DNA of 64,000 nt from Marininema mesophilum (GTDB taxonomy: Bacteria > Bacillota > Bacilli > Thermoactinomycetales > DSM-45169), in assembly GCF_900106775.1 (NCBI RefSeq), contig NZ_FNNQ01000004.1, positions 1-64,000 on the forward strand, written 5' to 3'. Shown here piece by piece: positions 17,612-29,189 of the stretch (position 1 is its first letter; each line of letters opens with the position of its first letter). A program made the translations under genes and the position numbers. The notes under the pieces are model-generated. The model was given only the letters and a program-made list of their open reading frames with translations. It did not search any database and was not told the DNA's origin.

Positions 17612-18517
17612 TTGAGCATCTTCGTCAATAAAGATACGAAAGTGATCACCCAGGGGATCACAGGTAAAAATGGCCTGTTCCATACGACACAAGCCATCGA
17701 ATACGGTACCAATATCGTTGGTGGCACTTCCCCTGGTAAAGGTGGCACGGAAGTAGAAGGAGTGCCAGTATTTAATACGGTGAAAGAGGCTGTTGCAGCA
17801 ACGGGTGCAAATGCTTCGGCTGTCTATATCCCAGCTCCCTTCGCGGCTGACGCGATTATGGAAGCGGTGGATGCTGGCATTGAGCTAGTCATCTGTATCA
17901 CCGAAGGGATTCCTGTACTAGACATGGTGAAAGTACGCCGCTATCTTGAAGGCAAAAAGACCCGCCTCATCGGGCCGAACTGCCCTGGAGTTATCACACC
18001 TGGCGAGTGCAAAATCGGTATTATGCCTGGTTATATCCATACTCCTGGTAAAGTGGGTATCGTCTCTCGCAGTGGAACCCTTACGTATGAAGCAGTCCAT
18101 CAATTGACCACCCGCAACATTGGTCAATCCACTGCTGTAGGTATCGGTGGCGATCCTGTTAACGGAACCGACTTTATCGATGTACTCAAAGCTTTCCAAG
18201 AAGATCCCGACACCGAAGCGGTGATCATGATTGGTGAGATCGGTGGTACCGCAGAGGAAGAAGCTGCTGAATGGATCAAAGCCAACATGACAAAACCAGT
18301 CGTTGGCTTCATCGGTGGCCAAACCGCTCCTCCCGGAAAACGCATGGGTCACGCAGGTGCTATCATATCTGGTGGTAAAGGGACCGCTGCAGAGAAGATT
18401 GCTAAGTTGGAAGAGTGCGGCGTAACGGTCGCTTCTACCCCTGCAGTTATGGGTGAAACCCTGGCTCGCGTTCTCGAAGAAAAAGGCCTTTTGGAAGTCT
18501 GCAGTACGAAAAAGTAA
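17612..18517 (+). CDS. sucD: Succinyl-CoA ligase (ADP-forming), alpha subunit
   Basis: CoA-binding subunit. 301 residues, starting at TTG as [21 protein letters not shown]. The CoA-binding Rossmann region includes GTSPGKGG, and the phosphorylated histidine is H247 in [16 protein letters not shown], the same number as in E. coli. It lies 38 bp after sucC with a modest ribosome site (GGGAAAGGCGGG) and ends before a strong terminator. Confidence 0.97.
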   Translation: MSIFVNKDTKVITQGITGKNGLFHTTQAIEYGTNIVGGTSPGKGGTEVEGVPVFNTVKEAVAATGANASAVYIPAPFAADAIMEAVDAGIELVICITEGIPVLDMVKVRRYLEGKKTRLIGPNCPGVITPGECKIGIMPGYIHTPGKVGIVSRSGTLTYEAVHQLTTRNIGQSTAVGIGGDPVNGTDFIDVLKAFQEDPDTEAVIMIGEIGGTAEEEAAEWIKANMTKPVVGFIGGQTAPPGKRMGHAGAIISGGKGTAAEKIAKLEECGVTVASTPAVMGETLARVLEEKGLLEVCSTKK

Positions 18518-18530
18518 TATAATAATTTTT

Positions 18531-18560
18531 AAAGGGACCTCATGTGAGGTTCCTTTTTTT
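18531..18560 (+). terminator. sucCD terminator
   Basis: AAAGGGACCTCA / TGAGGTTCCTT stem followed by seven T residues. Confidence 0.9.
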
Positions 18561-18655
18561 GTACATATGAAGATTATTTTTACTTTTGCCAAAATACGTA
18601 AATCCGTGTGACAAACCATATGGGTCAATCGTTTAAAAAAGTAAGGAGGGAGAAA

Positions 18656-19756
18656 ATGAGCGCACAGTGGTCAAAGCGGGATGGATTAATCGCACTTCAT
18701 CAGATTCAGGGAGTAGGTTGGCACACGCTGGATCAATTACTTCAGGCTGGTTGGGATCCAGGGGTTCCCTTGGAAAATTACACAAAGGTTTTCGATCAAA
18801 TACCCTGGAGGAGAAAAGATTTACCCGATAAGATTCGGCAAAAATGGACGGCTCGTTTTATCCTCAAGGTACGTGAAGAACTGCTCTCACGCCAGATTCA
18901 AGCCCTAACGGTTTGGGATGATGATTACCCGGAATTGCTTCGAGAGCTGCCACAACCACCATGGATTCTTTACCTAAAAGGGAATGGATCGTTGGTAAAG
19001 GGGACATGCTTGGCAGTGGTAGGGACACGTAAACCGACCAGCTATGGTAAAAAGGCAACGGGTATGCTTATCAAAGAGACCATTTCCCAGGGATGGACGA
19101 TTGTGAGTGGAATGGCAACAGGGATCGATGGCGAAGCCCATCGTGCCGTGTTAAATGATGGAGGAAAGACGATAGCTGTTTTAGGGTGCGGTGTCGATGT
19201 GATCTATCCCAAACATCATCGCCTTCTTTATGAGCGGATAGTCAAGGAGGGGCTCGTACTCTCAGAAATGCCGCCGGGTACTAAGCCTCACCCGGGTCTT
19301 TTCCCCCAGCGTAATCGAATAATCAGTGGCCTGTCTCATGGTGTACTATTGATTGAAGCAGCGGAGCGAAGTGGATCACTGATCACTGCAGATTGTGCGA
19401 TTGAACAAGGGCGGGATGTATTTGCAATCCCAGGTCCAATCACTTCGGAACAAAGCATAGGGACTAACCGACTGATTCAACAGGGGGCAAAGTGCATTCT
19501 CTCAGGGAAGGATATTTTGGAGGAATTTCCCCACCTACCGGGATTATCGTCACAGGATGAAGAGGACAGGATAGACGAAGAATTATTAAAAGAGGAACAA
19601 ACACTACTCCAACACCTCACCGATCAACCACTACATTTTGAAGAAATAAGTACACGCTCAGGAATCTCCATCGGAGAACTTTATCGATTGCTTCTCACAT
19701 TGCAAGTGAAGGGAAAGGTCAGACAGCTTCCTGGTGGACGTTATGAAAAAGGATAA
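18656..19756 (+). CDS. dprA: DNA-processing protein DprA/Smf
   Basis: Binds single-stranded DNA taken up during transformation and loads RecA. 366 residues. The Rossmann-like DprA domain shows LAVVGTRKPTSYG, IVSGMATGIDGEAHRAVL, TIAVLGCGVDVIYPKHH, FPQRNRIISGLSHGVLLIEA and GSLITADCAIEQGRDVFAIPG. A C-terminal winged-helix-like part follows. The ATG at 18656 follows AAGGAGGG; an upstream GTG at 18608 is weaker. The position between sucD and topA matches B. subtilis. Confidence 0.95.
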   Translation: MSAQWSKRDGLIALHQIQGVGWHTLDQLLQAGWDPGVPLENYTKVFDQIPWRRKDLPDKIRQKWTARFILKVREELLSRQIQALTVWDDDYPELLRELPQPPWILYLKGNGSLVKGTCLAVVGTRKPTSYGKKATGMLIKETISQGWTIVSGMATGIDGEAHRAVLNDGGKTIAVLGCGVDVIYPKHHRLLYERIVKEGLVLSEMPPGTKPHPGLFPQRNRIISGLSHGVLLIEAAERSGSLITADCAIEQGRDVFAIPGPITSEQSIGTNRLIQQGAKCILSGKDILEEFPHLPGLSSQDEEDRIDEELLKEEQTLLQHLTDQPLHFEEISTRSGISIGELYRLLLTLQVKGKVRQLPGGRYEKG

Positions 19757-20213
19757 ATAATATCCTATCGCATATCTATTGCCTAAGAATCAACACGCTA
19801 AGTTCCCTCAGAAAGATCTCTGTTGAAAAAAAGGAATGATTGTGATTTGGTAATTAATAATTAATGTAAGTGTGATTATTTCATTTATAAAGGATAATAA
19901 TATATAACATTGCTGTTTATTATTTTAATGAGAATAGTAGGTCATAAAAATAATAAAGGGAGGGTTTTTGATTGAAAGGAAGAATATGAATGGGGGATAA
20001 TTTTCATCCATCCTGGATTCCGCCTTAAAAGCATGATATCTTACAGAGGCGAGGATTTCGCCAATCACTAGATGAGATTGCCACCATGACCATAAATTTG
20101 GTATGGTACACATTAAGATCGTGTGAATGATTAATTAGAACAATGCAAAGTAGCAATGTAGCAACCAATATGGACTGAAATGCAGTTAGTTAAAAGAGAG
20201 GTGAGGGCACGAG
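19757..20213. other. AT-rich intergenic region before topA
   Basis: 457 bp without a credible gene. The first half is AT-rich with short direct repeats of TAATTAAT (about 19851-19864). A 62-codon minus-strand reading at 19925-20113 lacks a ribosome site and looks random. The topA promoter should lie here, but no clear -35/-10 pair was found. Confidence 0.5.
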
Positions 20214-22289
20214 ATGGCTGATTCTCTCGTCATCGTCGAGTCTCCCGCTAAGGCAAAAACCATCGGCAAATACCTTGGCAAAAAGTACATTGTCAAAGCA
20301 TCGATGGGTCATGTGCGGGATCTGCCTAAAAGTCAGCTAGGCGTAGACACGAAAAATCGTTTTGAACCGAAATATATAACGATTCGTGGTAAAGGGGATA
20401 TCCTGAAGGAATTGCGTGATGCTCGTAAGAAAGTGAAACGAGTCTATCTAGCTGCTGACCCGGATCGTGAAGGGGAGGCGATTGCCTTCCACCTTGCACA
20501 CAGTCTCAACCTAGAGGTTGATGAAGAGTGCCGTGTTGTGTTCAATGAAATTACGAAGCAGGCTGTGAAGGATGCTTTTAAAAAGCCACGAAAGATAAAT
20601 ATGGATCTGGTAGAGGCCCAACAGGCCCGACGGATTCTTGATCGATTAGTTGGCTATTCGATTAGTCCGGTCTTGTGGAAAAAGGTGAAAAAAGGACTTT
20701 CCGCTGGTCGTGTACAATCTGTTGCCGTTAAATTGATCATCGATCGTGAACATGAAATTCGTAACTTCATTCCAGAAGAATACTGGACGGTAACGGCAAT
20801 CCTCGACGCCATGGGTGAGACTTTTGAAGCTAAATTCCATGGGTATGGAAAGAAGAAGGAAGAACTAAAAAGTGAAGAGGATGTTCACAAACTCCTTGAA
20901 GCGATCAAAGGCAAACGCTATATCGTTGAAGATGTGAAAAAAAGTGACCGTCGTCGTAATCCTGCACCTCCTTTTATTACGAGCTCCCTGCAACAGGAAG
21001 CGGCACGGAAATTAAATTTTCGAGCAGCAAAAACGATGGCAGTGGCACAACAACTGTACGAAGGTGTGGACTTAGGGAAAAAAGAAGGTACTGTCGGCCT
21101 TATCACTTATATGCGTACGGATTCGACGCGGATTTCTCCCACGGCTCAAGAAGAGGTACGGGAGTATGTTGTCAACACATATGGCGAGAGTTATCTTCCT
21201 TCCTCTCCTCGTACTTATAAATCGAAGGCAGGTGCCCAGGACGCTCATGAAGGAATCCGACCCACATCGACGCTGCGCACCCCTCGTGAGATGAAGCCCT
21301 TTTTATCCCGGGATCAGAATCGCTTATACAAGTTGATTTGGGAGCGTTTTGTGGCCAGTCAGATGGCGTCGGCAGTAATGGATGCGATCTCCGCTGATAT
21401 CCTGGTAGGTGATGCTCTTTTCCGCGCAACCGGTTCAAAAGTAAAATTCCCTGGATTTATGAAAGTGTATGTAGAGGGAAATGACGACAACAAAAAGGAA
21501 GAAGATAAATATCTACCCGCTCTAGAAGCAGGGCAGAAATTAAAAAAGAAAAAGTTGGACCCCAAGCAGCATTTCACCCAGCCACCACCACGTTATACCG
21601 AAGCACGCTTGGTAAAAACATTAGAGGAAAAGGGAATTGGGCGTCCTAGCACCTATGCTCCTACCTTGGATACGATTCAAAGACGGGGCTATGTGATGCT
21701 TGAAGATAAGCGATTTGTCCCCTCAGAGTTGGGGGAAATCGTGATCTCTTTGATGCAGGAATTTTTCCCAGAGATCCTTAACGTGGAATTTACAGTTCAT
21801 ATGGAAGAGAACCTGGATCATGTTGAAGAAGGAAAACTGGATGGCGTGGAGATCCTGGAACGTTTCTATGTGGACTTTGAAAAGCGATTAGAAGTTGCTG
21901 AAGAGCAGATGAAGGAAGTAGAGATCAAAGACGAGGTCTCTGATGAAGTTTGCGAAAAATGTGGGCGAGTGATGGTTTATAAATTTGGCCGTTATGGAAA
22001 ATTCCTTGCCTGTTCAGGTTTCCCGGACTGTCGCAATGCAAAGCCGATCGTCAAATCGACCGATGTAACCTGTCCAAAATGTAAACAGGGAGAGATTGTC
22101 GAGCGCAAAAGCAAAAAGCAACGGACATTCTACGGGTGCGATCGTTATCCGGCGTGTGATTTTGTTTCATGGGATAAGCCGATACCACGAACATGCCCAA
22201 AATGCACCAATATGTTAGTGGAGAAGAAACGGAAAAAAGGTACATGGATTCAATGTACAGCGTGTGATTTTGAAGAGGAGAAAAACTGA
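20214..22289 (+). CDS. topA: DNA topoisomerase I
   Basis: Type IA topoisomerase that relaxes negative supercoils. 691 residues. The Toprim domain begins [19 protein letters not shown] with [15 protein letters not shown]. The active-site tyrosine is Y299 in [31 protein letters not shown] follows, and the C-terminus carries three CxxC zinc modules (about 577-690). The ATG follows AGAGAGGTGAGG. The next gene is trmFO, as in B. subtilis. Confidence 0.98.
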   Translation: MADSLVIVESPAKAKTIGKYLGKKYIVKASMGHVRDLPKSQLGVDTKNRFEPKYITIRGKGDILKELRDARKKVKRVYLAADPDREGEAIAFHLAHSLNLEVDEECRVVFNEITKQAVKDAFKKPRKINMDLVEAQQARRILDRLVGYSISPVLWKKVKKGLSAGRVQSVAVKLIIDREHEIRNFIPEEYWTVTAILDAMGETFEAKFHGYGKKKEELKSEEDVHKLLEAIKGKRYIVEDVKKSDRRRNPAPPFITSSLQQEAARKLNFRAAKTMAVAQQLYEGVDLGKKEGTVGLITYMRTDSTRISPTAQEEVREYVVNTYGESYLPSSPRTYKSKAGAQDAHEGIRPTSTLRTPREMKPFLSRDQNRLYKLIWERFVASQMASAVMDAISADILVGDALFRATGSKVKFPGFMKVYVEGNDDNKKEEDKYLPALEAGQKLKKKKLDPKQHFTQPPPRYTEARLVKTLEEKGIGRPSTYAPTLDTIQRRGYVMLEDKRFVPSELGEIVISLMQEFFPEILNVEFTVHMEENLDHVEEGKLDGVEILERFYVDFEKRLEVAEEQMKEVEIKDEVSDEVCEKCGRVMVYKFGRYGKFLACSGFPDCRNAKPIVKSTDVTCPKCKQGEIVERKSKKQRTFYGCDRYPACDFVSWDKPIPRTCPKCTNMLVEKKRKKGTWIQCTACDFEEEKN

Positions 22290-22304
22290 TTAGGAGAGAT
22301 TGAT

Positions 22305-23624
22305 GTGATGAAGCCGGTAACAGTAATTGGAGCGGGGCTTGCTGGGAGTGAAGCTGCCTGGCAATTAGTGAAACAAGGTGTACCCGTGCGTCTTGTGGAG
22401 ATGAGACCGAAAAAACAGACGCCTGCTCACCATACTCCTCATTATGCGGAGTTGGTGTGTACCAACTCCCTTCGCTCCAATGATTGGGCCCATGCAGTGG
22501 GTATCTTGAAAGAAGAGATGCGTCGCATGGACTCGTTGATCCTCGATTGTGCAGATCGACACGCTGTTCCAGCAGGAGGAGCCCTTGCCGTAGACCGGGA
22601 GGGCTTCTCCGGTTCTGTGACAGAACGACTGCAAAACCATCCCTTAGTAGAAGTGGTAGAGGATGAGCTTACCGAAATCCCAGAGGGGATTACTGTTGTG
22701 GCTACTGGTCCACTAACTTCAGAGTCTCTTTCGGAAAAGATTAGTCAGCTAACGGGGGAGGATCATCTCTACTTTTATGATGCCGCAGCTCCCATTATTG
22801 AGCGTGACTCCATTGATATGGAAAAAGCATTTGTCGCTTCGCGATATGACAAAGGGGAAGCGGCTTATATCAACTGTCCGATGACTGATGAAGAATTTGA
22901 CCATTTTTATGAGGCGCTCATCACAGCAGAAACAACACCGCTCAAAACCTTCGAGAAAGAGATTTATTTTGAAGGGTGTATGCCAATTGAAGTGATGGCC
23001 AGAAGAGGGAAAGAGACGATCCTTTATGGCCCGATGAAACCGGTGGGATTAGTAGATCCTCGGAAAGGGCAACGATCCCGGGCAGTTGTGCAGTTACGCC
23101 AAGATGATGGAGCAGGATCTCTTTATAATTTGGTTGGTTTTCAAACGCACTTAAAGTGGGGTGAACAAAAGCGGATTCTCCGCATGATTCCTGGGCTGGA
23201 AAATGCAGAGATTGTCCGCTATGGTGTGATGCATCGCAACACCTTTATTAATTCTCCCCGGGCGTTACATCCTACGTATCAGTTTAAAAATCGAGAGGAT
23301 CTCTTCTTTGCTGGGCAGATGACCGGAGTAGAGGGCTACGTAGAATCTGCGGCAGCGGGGTTGATTGCCGGGATGAATGCAGCTCGATATGCCTTGGGAA
23401 AAGAGCTCCTTATTTTTCCGGGAGAAACCACTCTGGGTAGCCTTGCACGGTATATCACAACAGCGAATCCAGATAACTTCCAACCGATGAATGCAAACTT
23501 TGGACTTTTTCCTCGGCTACCACGTAAGATAAAAGATAAGCGCGAGCGTAATCGCCAATATGGGGAACGGGCGCTGGAAACCCTGCACCAGTTTGCTAAG
23601 GAATCTGTCCTGGCTAGAGGATGA
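22305..23624 (+). CDS. trmFO: tRNA (uracil-5-)-methyltransferase, folate/FAD-dependent
   Basis: Makes ribothymidine 54 in tRNA using methylenetetrahydrofolate. 439 residues. The FAD site is [15 protein letters not shown], and the family blocks [49 protein letters not shown] and [18 protein letters not shown] are all present. The start is GTG at 22305 or the ATG three bases later, after TAGGAGAG. In B. subtilis xerC (codV) follows; here the next gene is hslV. Confidence 0.97.
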   Translation: MMKPVTVIGAGLAGSEAAWQLVKQGVPVRLVEMRPKKQTPAHHTPHYAELVCTNSLRSNDWAHAVGILKEEMRRMDSLILDCADRHAVPAGGALAVDREGFSGSVTERLQNHPLVEVVEDELTEIPEGITVVATGPLTSESLSEKISQLTGEDHLYFYDAAAPIIERDSIDMEKAFVASRYDKGEAAYINCPMTDEEFDHFYEALITAETTPLKTFEKEIYFEGCMPIEVMARRGKETILYGPMKPVGLVDPRKGQRSRAVVQLRQDDGAGSLYNLVGFQTHLKWGEQKRILRMIPGLENAEIVRYGVMHRNTFINSPRALHPTYQFKNREDLFFAGQMTGVEGYVESAAAGLIAGMNAARYALGKELLIFPGETTLGSLARYITTANPDNFQPMNANFGLFPRLPRKIKDKRERNRQYGERALETLHQFAKESVLARG

Positions 23625-23631
23625 ATCATAA

Positions 23632-23664
23632 AGAAATCCGGATGCAAATAAGCCGGATTTCTAT
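23632..23664 (+). terminator. Hairpin after trmFO
   Basis: AGAAATCCGG / CCGGATTTCT with a short T-rich end (CTATTTAG). Its presence suggests that hslVU-codY is a separate transcription unit from topA-trmFO. Confidence 0.6.
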
Positions 23665-23913
23665 TTAGAAGGTAAAATTTTGAATATTTCGCTATATAGC
23701 ACAATTTTCCTTGCGACTAGGAGGTTGATATGGTACCATAAGGTAGACTTTGGCAGGTAATTACCATTATGAGTTACATATGTATTGGTTTGGAAAACCC
23801 GAAACAGCTGTGGCGTTAAATTGTCTCGCTGTTTTTTTCTTCTGAAAAAAGGGTATATCGCTGTTGGTGCATCCTGTGTTAGAAGCGAGGAAGCGAAGCA
23901 AGGAGGAAACGGA

Positions 23914-24453
23914 TTGGAAACCTTTCACGCAACCACAATCTTTGCCTTTCAAAAAGATGGAACTGGCGCGATTGCTGGGGATGGTCAAGTGACTTTTGGT
24001 AATCAGGTTGTTATGAAACACACAGCAAAAAAAGTACGACGTCTCTATCGTGGTCAAGTAGTTGCTGGTTTTGCTGGTTCGGTGGCAGATGCAGTTACGT
24101 TATTTGAGAAGTTTGAAGGTAAATTAGAAGAATTTCACGGTAACTTACCCCGGGCAGCGGTGGAATTAGCGAAGGAATGGCGCGCTGATAAAATTCTCCG
24201 CAAACTGGAAGCCATGTTGATTGTGATGGATAAAGATGATTTACTGTTAGTTTCCGGCGGTGGAGAGGTTATAGAACCGGATGATGGCATATTAGCAATT
24301 GGCTCAGGTGGTAATTATGCTCTTGCTGCTGGTCGTGCCCTTGCCCGTCATGCAACGGAGATGTCCGCAAGGCAGATCGCCGAAGCGGCTTTACGCGTAG
24401 CAGGTGAAATTTGTGTCTTTACCAATGACCAATTGGTGGTAGAGGAGGTATAA
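23914..24453 (+). CDS. hslV: HslV (ClpQ) protease subunit
   Basis: N-terminal-nucleophile protease that pairs with HslU. 179 residues from the proposed TTG start, 4 bp after AAGGAGGAAACGGA. The N-terminus [16 protein letters not shown] aligns with B. subtilis Clp[33 protein letters not shown] and [14 protein letters not shown] are typical. The nucleophile is expected to be an exposed Thr/Ser, but the second residue here is Glu, so processing must expose an inner threonine or the start differs. The frame is open to 23785, but that extension has no family resemblance. Confidence 0.92.
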   Translation: METFHATTIFAFQKDGTGAIAGDGQVTFGNQVVMKHTAKKVRRLYRGQVVAGFAGSVADAVTLFEKFEGKLEEFHGNLPRAAVELAKEWRADKILRKLEAMLIVMDKDDLLLVSGGGEVIEPDDGILAIGSGGNYALAAGRALARHATEMSARQIAEAALRVAGEICVFTNDQLVVEEV

Positions 24454-24456
24454 CGC

Positions 24457-25881
24457 GTGACCGACAACTATGCAAAATCAAGTAGTAAGTGGACGCCGCG
24501 AAGGATTGTGACGGAGCTTGACAAATACATCGTGGGACAAGATTCTGCTAAGCGGGCAGTCGCAGTGGCTTTACGCAATCGTCATCGGAGAACCTTTCTT
24601 CCTGAAGAACTCAGGGAAGAAGTGGTCCCTAAAAATATTCTGATGATTGGTCCTACCGGGGTGGGTAAAACAGAGATTGCACGTCGCTTAGCGAAGCTAG
24701 TCGGTGCTCCCTTCGTCAAAGTAGAAGCAACGAAGTTTACCGAAGTCGGTTACGTGGGAAGAGATGTGGAATCGATGGTCCGTGATTTAGTGGAGACTGC
24801 GATTCGAATCATCAAGGCTGAGAAAATCGAAGAAGTAAAGGAACGAGCAGAAGAGCTAGCAGATGAACGGATTATCGCGATTATGGTGCCGGAAAAAAGC
24901 AGCTCGCAAGGATTTAAGAATCCCCTGGAGATGTTTTTCAACCAGAGTGGAAACTCCAATCGTTCGGATGGTCCTGAGGATGCAGAGAAAAGTCGCCAAT
25001 TGGAACAGCGGCGCCGTCAGGTCAGTTTTCAGCTGAAAAGCGGCCAGTTGGAAGAGGAGACCGTCGAGATTGAGGTAGAAGATACCTTACCTATGCTGGA
25101 TATGTTTGGCGGCGGTTCCGGGATGGAGCAGATGGGGATCAACATGCAGGAAATGCTCGGTCAGCTCATGCCAAAGAAAACAAAGAAACGCCGCCTCTCT
25201 GTCAAGGAAGCCCGCAAGGTTTTGACTCAAGAAGAAGGACAAAAATTGATTGACATGGATCATGTACAACAGGAAGCTCTTCATCGGGTAGAGGATTCAG
25301 GGATCATTTTTATCGATGAAGTCGATAAAATTGCTGGCAAGGACCAACGGGGTGGACCTGATGTTTCCCGAGAAGGTGTGCAACGGGATATCCTGCCGAT
25401 TGTAGAAGGTTCTACGGTGATGACTAAATATGGCCCCGTAAAGACGGATCATATCTTGTTTATCGCAGCCGGTGCCTTCCATACAGCAAAACCTTCCGAT
25501 ATGATTCCTGAATTACAAGGACGCTTCCCAATCCGTGTAGAATTAAACGATTTGACCGCTGAGGATTTTGTAAGGATCTTGACTGAACCCAAGGCGGCGC
25601 TTCTTAAGCAATACGCTGCTTTGCTTGCGACAGAGGATATCCGGGTGACCTTCACTCCTGAAGGAATTCGCGAAATTGCTCGTTTAGCTGCCGAGGTGAA
25701 TCGTGATACAGAGAACATTGGTGCTCGGCGTCTTCATACCATGTTGGAGCGTTTGTTAGAGGAACTCTCCTTTGAAGCACCTGATATTCAATTAGAAGAG
25801 ATCCGAATTACACCCGAATATGTGCAAGAACGGCTGGCTAGTATCGTCGATAATCGAGATCTCTCCCAATACATTCTATAA
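24457..25881 (+). CDS. hslU: HslU (ClpY) ATPase subunit
   Basis: AAA+ unfoldase that feeds HslV. 474 residues. Start region [30 protein letters not shown], Walker [14 protein letters not shown], the pore motif region [14 protein letters not shown], the long I-domain (about 130-245), Walker [14 protein letters not shown] and sensor 2 region [13 protein letters not shown]. The start is GTG after AGAGGAGG, 3 bp behind the hslV stop, so the pair is coupled. Confidence 0.97.
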   Translation: MTDNYAKSSSKWTPRRIVTELDKYIVGQDSAKRAVAVALRNRHRRTFLPEELREEVVPKNILMIGPTGVGKTEIARRLAKLVGAPFVKVEATKFTEVGYVGRDVESMVRDLVETAIRIIKAEKIEEVKERAEELADERIIAIMVPEKSSSQGFKNPLEMFFNQSGNSNRSDGPEDAEKSRQLEQRRRQVSFQLKSGQLEEETVEIEVEDTLPMLDMFGGGSGMEQMGINMQEMLGQLMPKKTKKRRLSVKEARKVLTQEEGQKLIDMDHVQQEALHRVEDSGIIFIDEVDKIAGKDQRGGPDVSREGVQRDILPIVEGSTVMTKYGPVKTDHILFIAAGAFHTAKPSDMIPELQGRFPIRVELNDLTAEDFVRILTEPKAALLKQYAALLATEDIRVTFTPEGIREIARLAAEVNRDTENIGARRLHTMLERLLEELSFEAPDIQLEEIRITPEYVQERLASIVDNRDLSQYIL

Positions 25882-25891
25882 TTGGGATAGT

Positions 25892-25919
25892 AGCCCCCCA
25901 ACGGATCGTTGAGGGGCTG
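25892..25919 (+). other. Stable hairpin between hslU and codY
   Basis: AGCCCCCCAACG / CGTTGAGGGGCT pairs almost perfectly around a 4-nt loop, without a T-tract. A second small palindrome GTTACgcatGTAAC follows. It may act in RNA processing or partial termination ahead of codY. Confidence 0.5.
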
Positions 25920-25977
25920 AGTGTTACGCATGTAACAGTTACCAACAACTGCAAAAAAAATAGAAAAGGGGTCAATG

Positions 25978-26754
25978 ATGGATCTGTTAAGTAAAGCGCG
26001 GGAGATTAATCGTCTCCTGCAAAAAACTGCTGGACAAGCTGTGAATTTCACGGAAATGGCTGAAGTGCTTCGAAATGTGATTGTTGCGAATGTATACGTT
26101 GTTAGCCGTAAGGGGAAGATCCTTGGTCATGGTATGGTACAAGAAGATGATCGGGATCAATTGCACAAGGCGATCCTTAAAGAAGGGCGTCTGCCTGACG
26201 AATACAATACCCTGATCAAATCGGTACATGAACCCATTACGAATATGGATGAAGAGAGTGAATATAGCTTCAATCATCAAGTACAGGGGCATAGTCATGG
26301 CTACACAACGATTGTGCCCATCATTGGGGGAGGAGATCGTTTAGGAAGCCTCCTTCTCACACGTTTTGATGAGCCTTTTGTGGCTGATGATCTGATTCTC
26401 ACTGAATATGGAGCTACTGTAGTAGGGATGGAGATTTTGCAAATGAAAGCGGAGGAAGCGGAAGAAGAAGCGCGCAATCGCGCAGTGGTTCAATTGGCTG
26501 TGGACTCCCTTTCCTATAGTGAACTTGAGGCGATGGAGCATATCTTCGAGGAATTGGATGGGAAAGAAGGTATCCTGGTAGCTAGTAAAATCGCGGATCG
26601 GGCAGGTATCACTCGCTCTGTTATTGTGAATGCGCTGCGGAAATTAGAGAGCGCAGGGGTTATTGATTCCCGTTCCCTTGGGATGAAAGGGACTCATATA
26701 AAAGTCCTCAATGAAAAATTCCTGCCTGCTCTTGAAAAGTTAAAATCATCCTAG
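25978..26754 (+). CDS. codY: Global transcriptional regulator CodY
   Basis: GTP- and branched-chain-amino-acid-sensing repressor of stationary-phase genes. 258 residues against 259 in B. subtilis. [15 protein letters not shown] starts the GAF domain, and the winged helix-turn-helix is [42 protein letters not shown]. Two ATG codons in tandem are possible; the second, at 25978, is better spaced from AAAGGGG and matches the family N-terminus. In B. subtilis the fla/che operon follows, but here rpsB does. Confidence 0.97.
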   Translation: MDLLSKAREINRLLQKTAGQAVNFTEMAEVLRNVIVANVYVVSRKGKILGHGMVQEDDRDQLHKAILKEGRLPDEYNTLIKSVHEPITNMDEESEYSFNHQVQGHSHGYTTIVPIIGGGDRLGSLLLTRFDEPFVADDLILTEYGATVVGMEILQMKAEEAEEEARNRAVVQLAVDSLSYSELEAMEHIFEELDGKEGILVASKIADRAGITRSVIVNALRKLESAGVIDSRSLGMKGTHIKVLNEKFLPALEKLKSS

Positions 26755-26763
26755 GTACGAACC

Positions 26764-26792
26764 TTGCGGGGGCTTTAGACTTATGGTATATT
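26764..26792 (+). promoter_or_regulatory. Sigma-A promoter of rpsB
   Basis: TTGCGG, 17-bp spacer, TATATT, with an upstream TG making an extended -10 (TGGTATATT). Transcription would start near 26799, giving a leader of about 105 nt that includes the hairpin at 26814-26874. Confidence 0.65.
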
Positions 26793-26813
26793 TAAAAATG
26801 GTGTAAATACACA

Positions 26814-26874
26814 CGTCAGTGGATGGACCAGAGTTGTGCCAATCAATTGGTGTCTGGTACAAAGGAAACTGACG
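26814..26874 (+). promoter_or_regulatory. Three-tier hairpin in the rpsB leader
   Basis: Three nested perfect stems: CGTCAGT/ACTGACG (26814-26820 with 26868-26874), ACCAGA/TCTGGT (26827-26832 with 26853-26858) and CCAAT/ATTGG (26839-26843 with 26846-26850), separated by internal loops. The outer stem ends next to GGAGG. The shape suggests an autoregulatory r-protein leader that S2 could bind. The structure is read directly; the function is inferred. Confidence 0.55.
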
Positions 26875-26903
26875 GAGGTAAAACAAAAGGAGGAAACACC
26901 ACT

Positions 26904-27602
26904 ATGGCAGTCGTTTCTATGAAACAGCTTCTTGAAGCTGGCGTCCACTTCGGGCATCAAACCCGTCGTTGGAACCCGAAGATGTCCAAATACATCTTCA
27001 CCGAACGGAATGGAATCTACATCATCGACCTTCAAAAGACGGTTAAGATGATGGAGGACACTTACAACTATGTACGCGACCTAGCATCCAAAGGTGGCAA
27101 CATCTTGTTCGTAGGCACCAAAAAACAAGCACAGGATGCAGTGAAAGAAGAAGCTGCACGCTCTGATATGTTCTATGTAAACCATCGTTGGCTCGGTGGA
27201 ACCTTGACTAACTTCCAAACCATCCGCAAACGTATTAACCGTTTGCACCAGTTGGAAACGATGGAAGAGGATGGCACCTTTGACGTGCTTCCGAAGAAAG
27301 AAGTTGTTATGCTGAAGAAAGAACAATCTCGCCTCGAGAAGTTTCTCGGCGGAATTAAGCATATGAAAAAGCTCCCCGACGCCGTTTTCATTATCGACCC
27401 GCGGAAAGAGCGGATCGCTGTGGCGGAAGCTCGGAAGCTTGGGATTCCGATCATCGCCATCGTTGACACCAACTGCGATCCCGATGAGATCGACCACATC
27501 ATCCCCGGTAATGACGATGCCATCCGTGCAGTACGCCTCTTCACCTCGAAGATGGCAGACGCTGTATTGGAAGGAAAGCAGGGAGAACAAACCGCGTCCT
27601 GA
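26904..27602 (+). CDS. rpsB: 30S ribosomal protein S2
   Basis: 232 residues. [27 protein letters not shown] opens the family, followed by TDLQK-like [11 protein letters not shown], the coiled-coil insertion (about 100-155) and [16 protein letters not shown]. The ATG at 26904 follows AAAGGAGG; the upstream in-frame codons from 26823 fall in the leader hairpin. It is followed by an attenuator-like terminator and then tsf, the common rpsB-tsf arrangement. Confidence 0.98.
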   Translation: MAVVSMKQLLEAGVHFGHQTRRWNPKMSKYIFTERNGIYIIDLQKTVKMMEDTYNYVRDLASKGGNILFVGTKKQAQDAVKEEAARSDMFYVNHRWLGGTLTNFQTIRKRINRLHQLETMEEDGTFDVLPKKEVVMLKKEQSRLEKFLGGIKHMKKLPDAVFIIDPRKERIAVAEARKLGIPIIAIVDTNCDPDEIDHIIPGNDDAIRAVRLFTSKMADAVLEGKQGEQTAS

Positions 27603-27617
27603 TTCAAACGCGGAGGG

Positions 27618-27649
27618 GGGTGGCCACGAATGCGTGACCACCCTTTTTT
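27618..27649 (+). terminator. rpsB-tsf intergenic terminator/attenuator
   Basis: GGGTGGCCACG / CGTGACCACCC with one mismatch, loop AATG, then TTTTTT. It would lower tsf transcription relative to rpsB or end the rpsB transcript. Confidence 0.85.
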
Positions 27650-27701
27650 AACGGAATGAATTAAGCTTGTTTACTCTATTCATTAAAAGGAGGCACCCCT
27701 C

Positions 27702-28352
27702 ATGGCAATCACTGCTGCTCAAGTGAAAGAACTGCGCGAGAAAACTGGTGCAGGCATGATGGACTGCAAAAAAGTACTGACTGAAGTAGACGGCGACATG
27801 GAAAAAGCAATGGAGTTGCTTCGCGAAAAAGGATTAGCAAAAGCCGATAAAAAAGCGGATCGGGTAGCGGCAGAAGGCGTTGTGGAATCTTACATACACG
27901 CTGGTGGACGTATTGGTGTATTGGTAGAAGTGAACTGTGAAACGGACTTCGTAGCAAAAACGGATAGCTTCCGAGCCTTCGTAAAAGATGTTGCGATGCA
28001 AATCGCAGCGATGGGACCAAGATACGTCCGTCGTGAAGAAGTATCAGAAGAAGATGTAGAAAAAGAGCGTGAAGTCCTGAAAGCTCAAGCGTTGCAAGAG
28101 GGTAAACCAGCTCATATCGTAGATAAAATGGTAGAAGGTCGTCTGGAGAAATTTTATGAGCGTATCTGCCTCTTGGATCAAACATTTATCAAAGATAGTG
28201 ACAAGAAAATTGGTGAATTGGTAAAAGAACAGATCGCTAAGATTGGTGAAAATGTTTCGATCCGTCGCTTTGCACGTTTTGAACTGGGTGCAGGAATTGA
28301 AAAGAAAGAAGACGATTTTGTCTCCGAAGTAATGTCCCAAGTGAAGAAGTAA
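27702..28352 (+). CDS. tsf: Elongation factor Ts (short form)
   Basis: Nucleotide-exchange factor for EF-Tu. 216 residues. The UBA-like N-terminus and TDF motif ([11 protein letters not shown]) are intact. B. subtilis EF-Ts has about 293 residues; here much of the second half of the core is missing and the protein ends with a short helical domain ([17 protein letters not shown]). Such short forms are normal in several thermophilic and clostridial lineages. The ATG follows AAAGGAGG. Confidence 0.96.
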   Translation: MAITAAQVKELREKTGAGMMDCKKVLTEVDGDMEKAMELLREKGLAKADKKADRVAAEGVVESYIHAGGRIGVLVEVNCETDFVAKTDSFRAFVKDVAMQIAAMGPRYVRREEVSEEDVEKEREVLKAQALQEGKPAHIVDKMVEGRLEKFYERICLLDQTFIKDSDKKIGELVKEQIAKIGENVSIRRFARFELGAGIEKKEDDFVSEVMSQVKK

Positions 28353-28366
28353 TTAGTTTATCAGTG

Positions 28367-28392
28367 GGGAACACGCCGTGTTCCCTTTTTTT
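28367..28392 (+). terminator. tsf terminator
   Basis: GGGAACAC / GTGTTCCC with a 3-nt loop followed by seven T residues. Confidence 0.92.
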
Positions 28393-28400
28393 GCAGGTAG

Positions 28401-29188
<788 letters not shown>

Positions 29189-29189
<1 letters not shown>

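Noticed and set aside
19925..20113. 62-codon minus-strand reading frame in the gap before topA
   Set aside because: No ribosome site, odd composition and no resemblance to a known protein.
26823..26903. N-terminal extension of rpsB from 26823
   Set aside because: It falls inside the leader hairpin, has no ribosome site and is not part of any S2 protein; the ATG at 26904 has AAAGGAGG.
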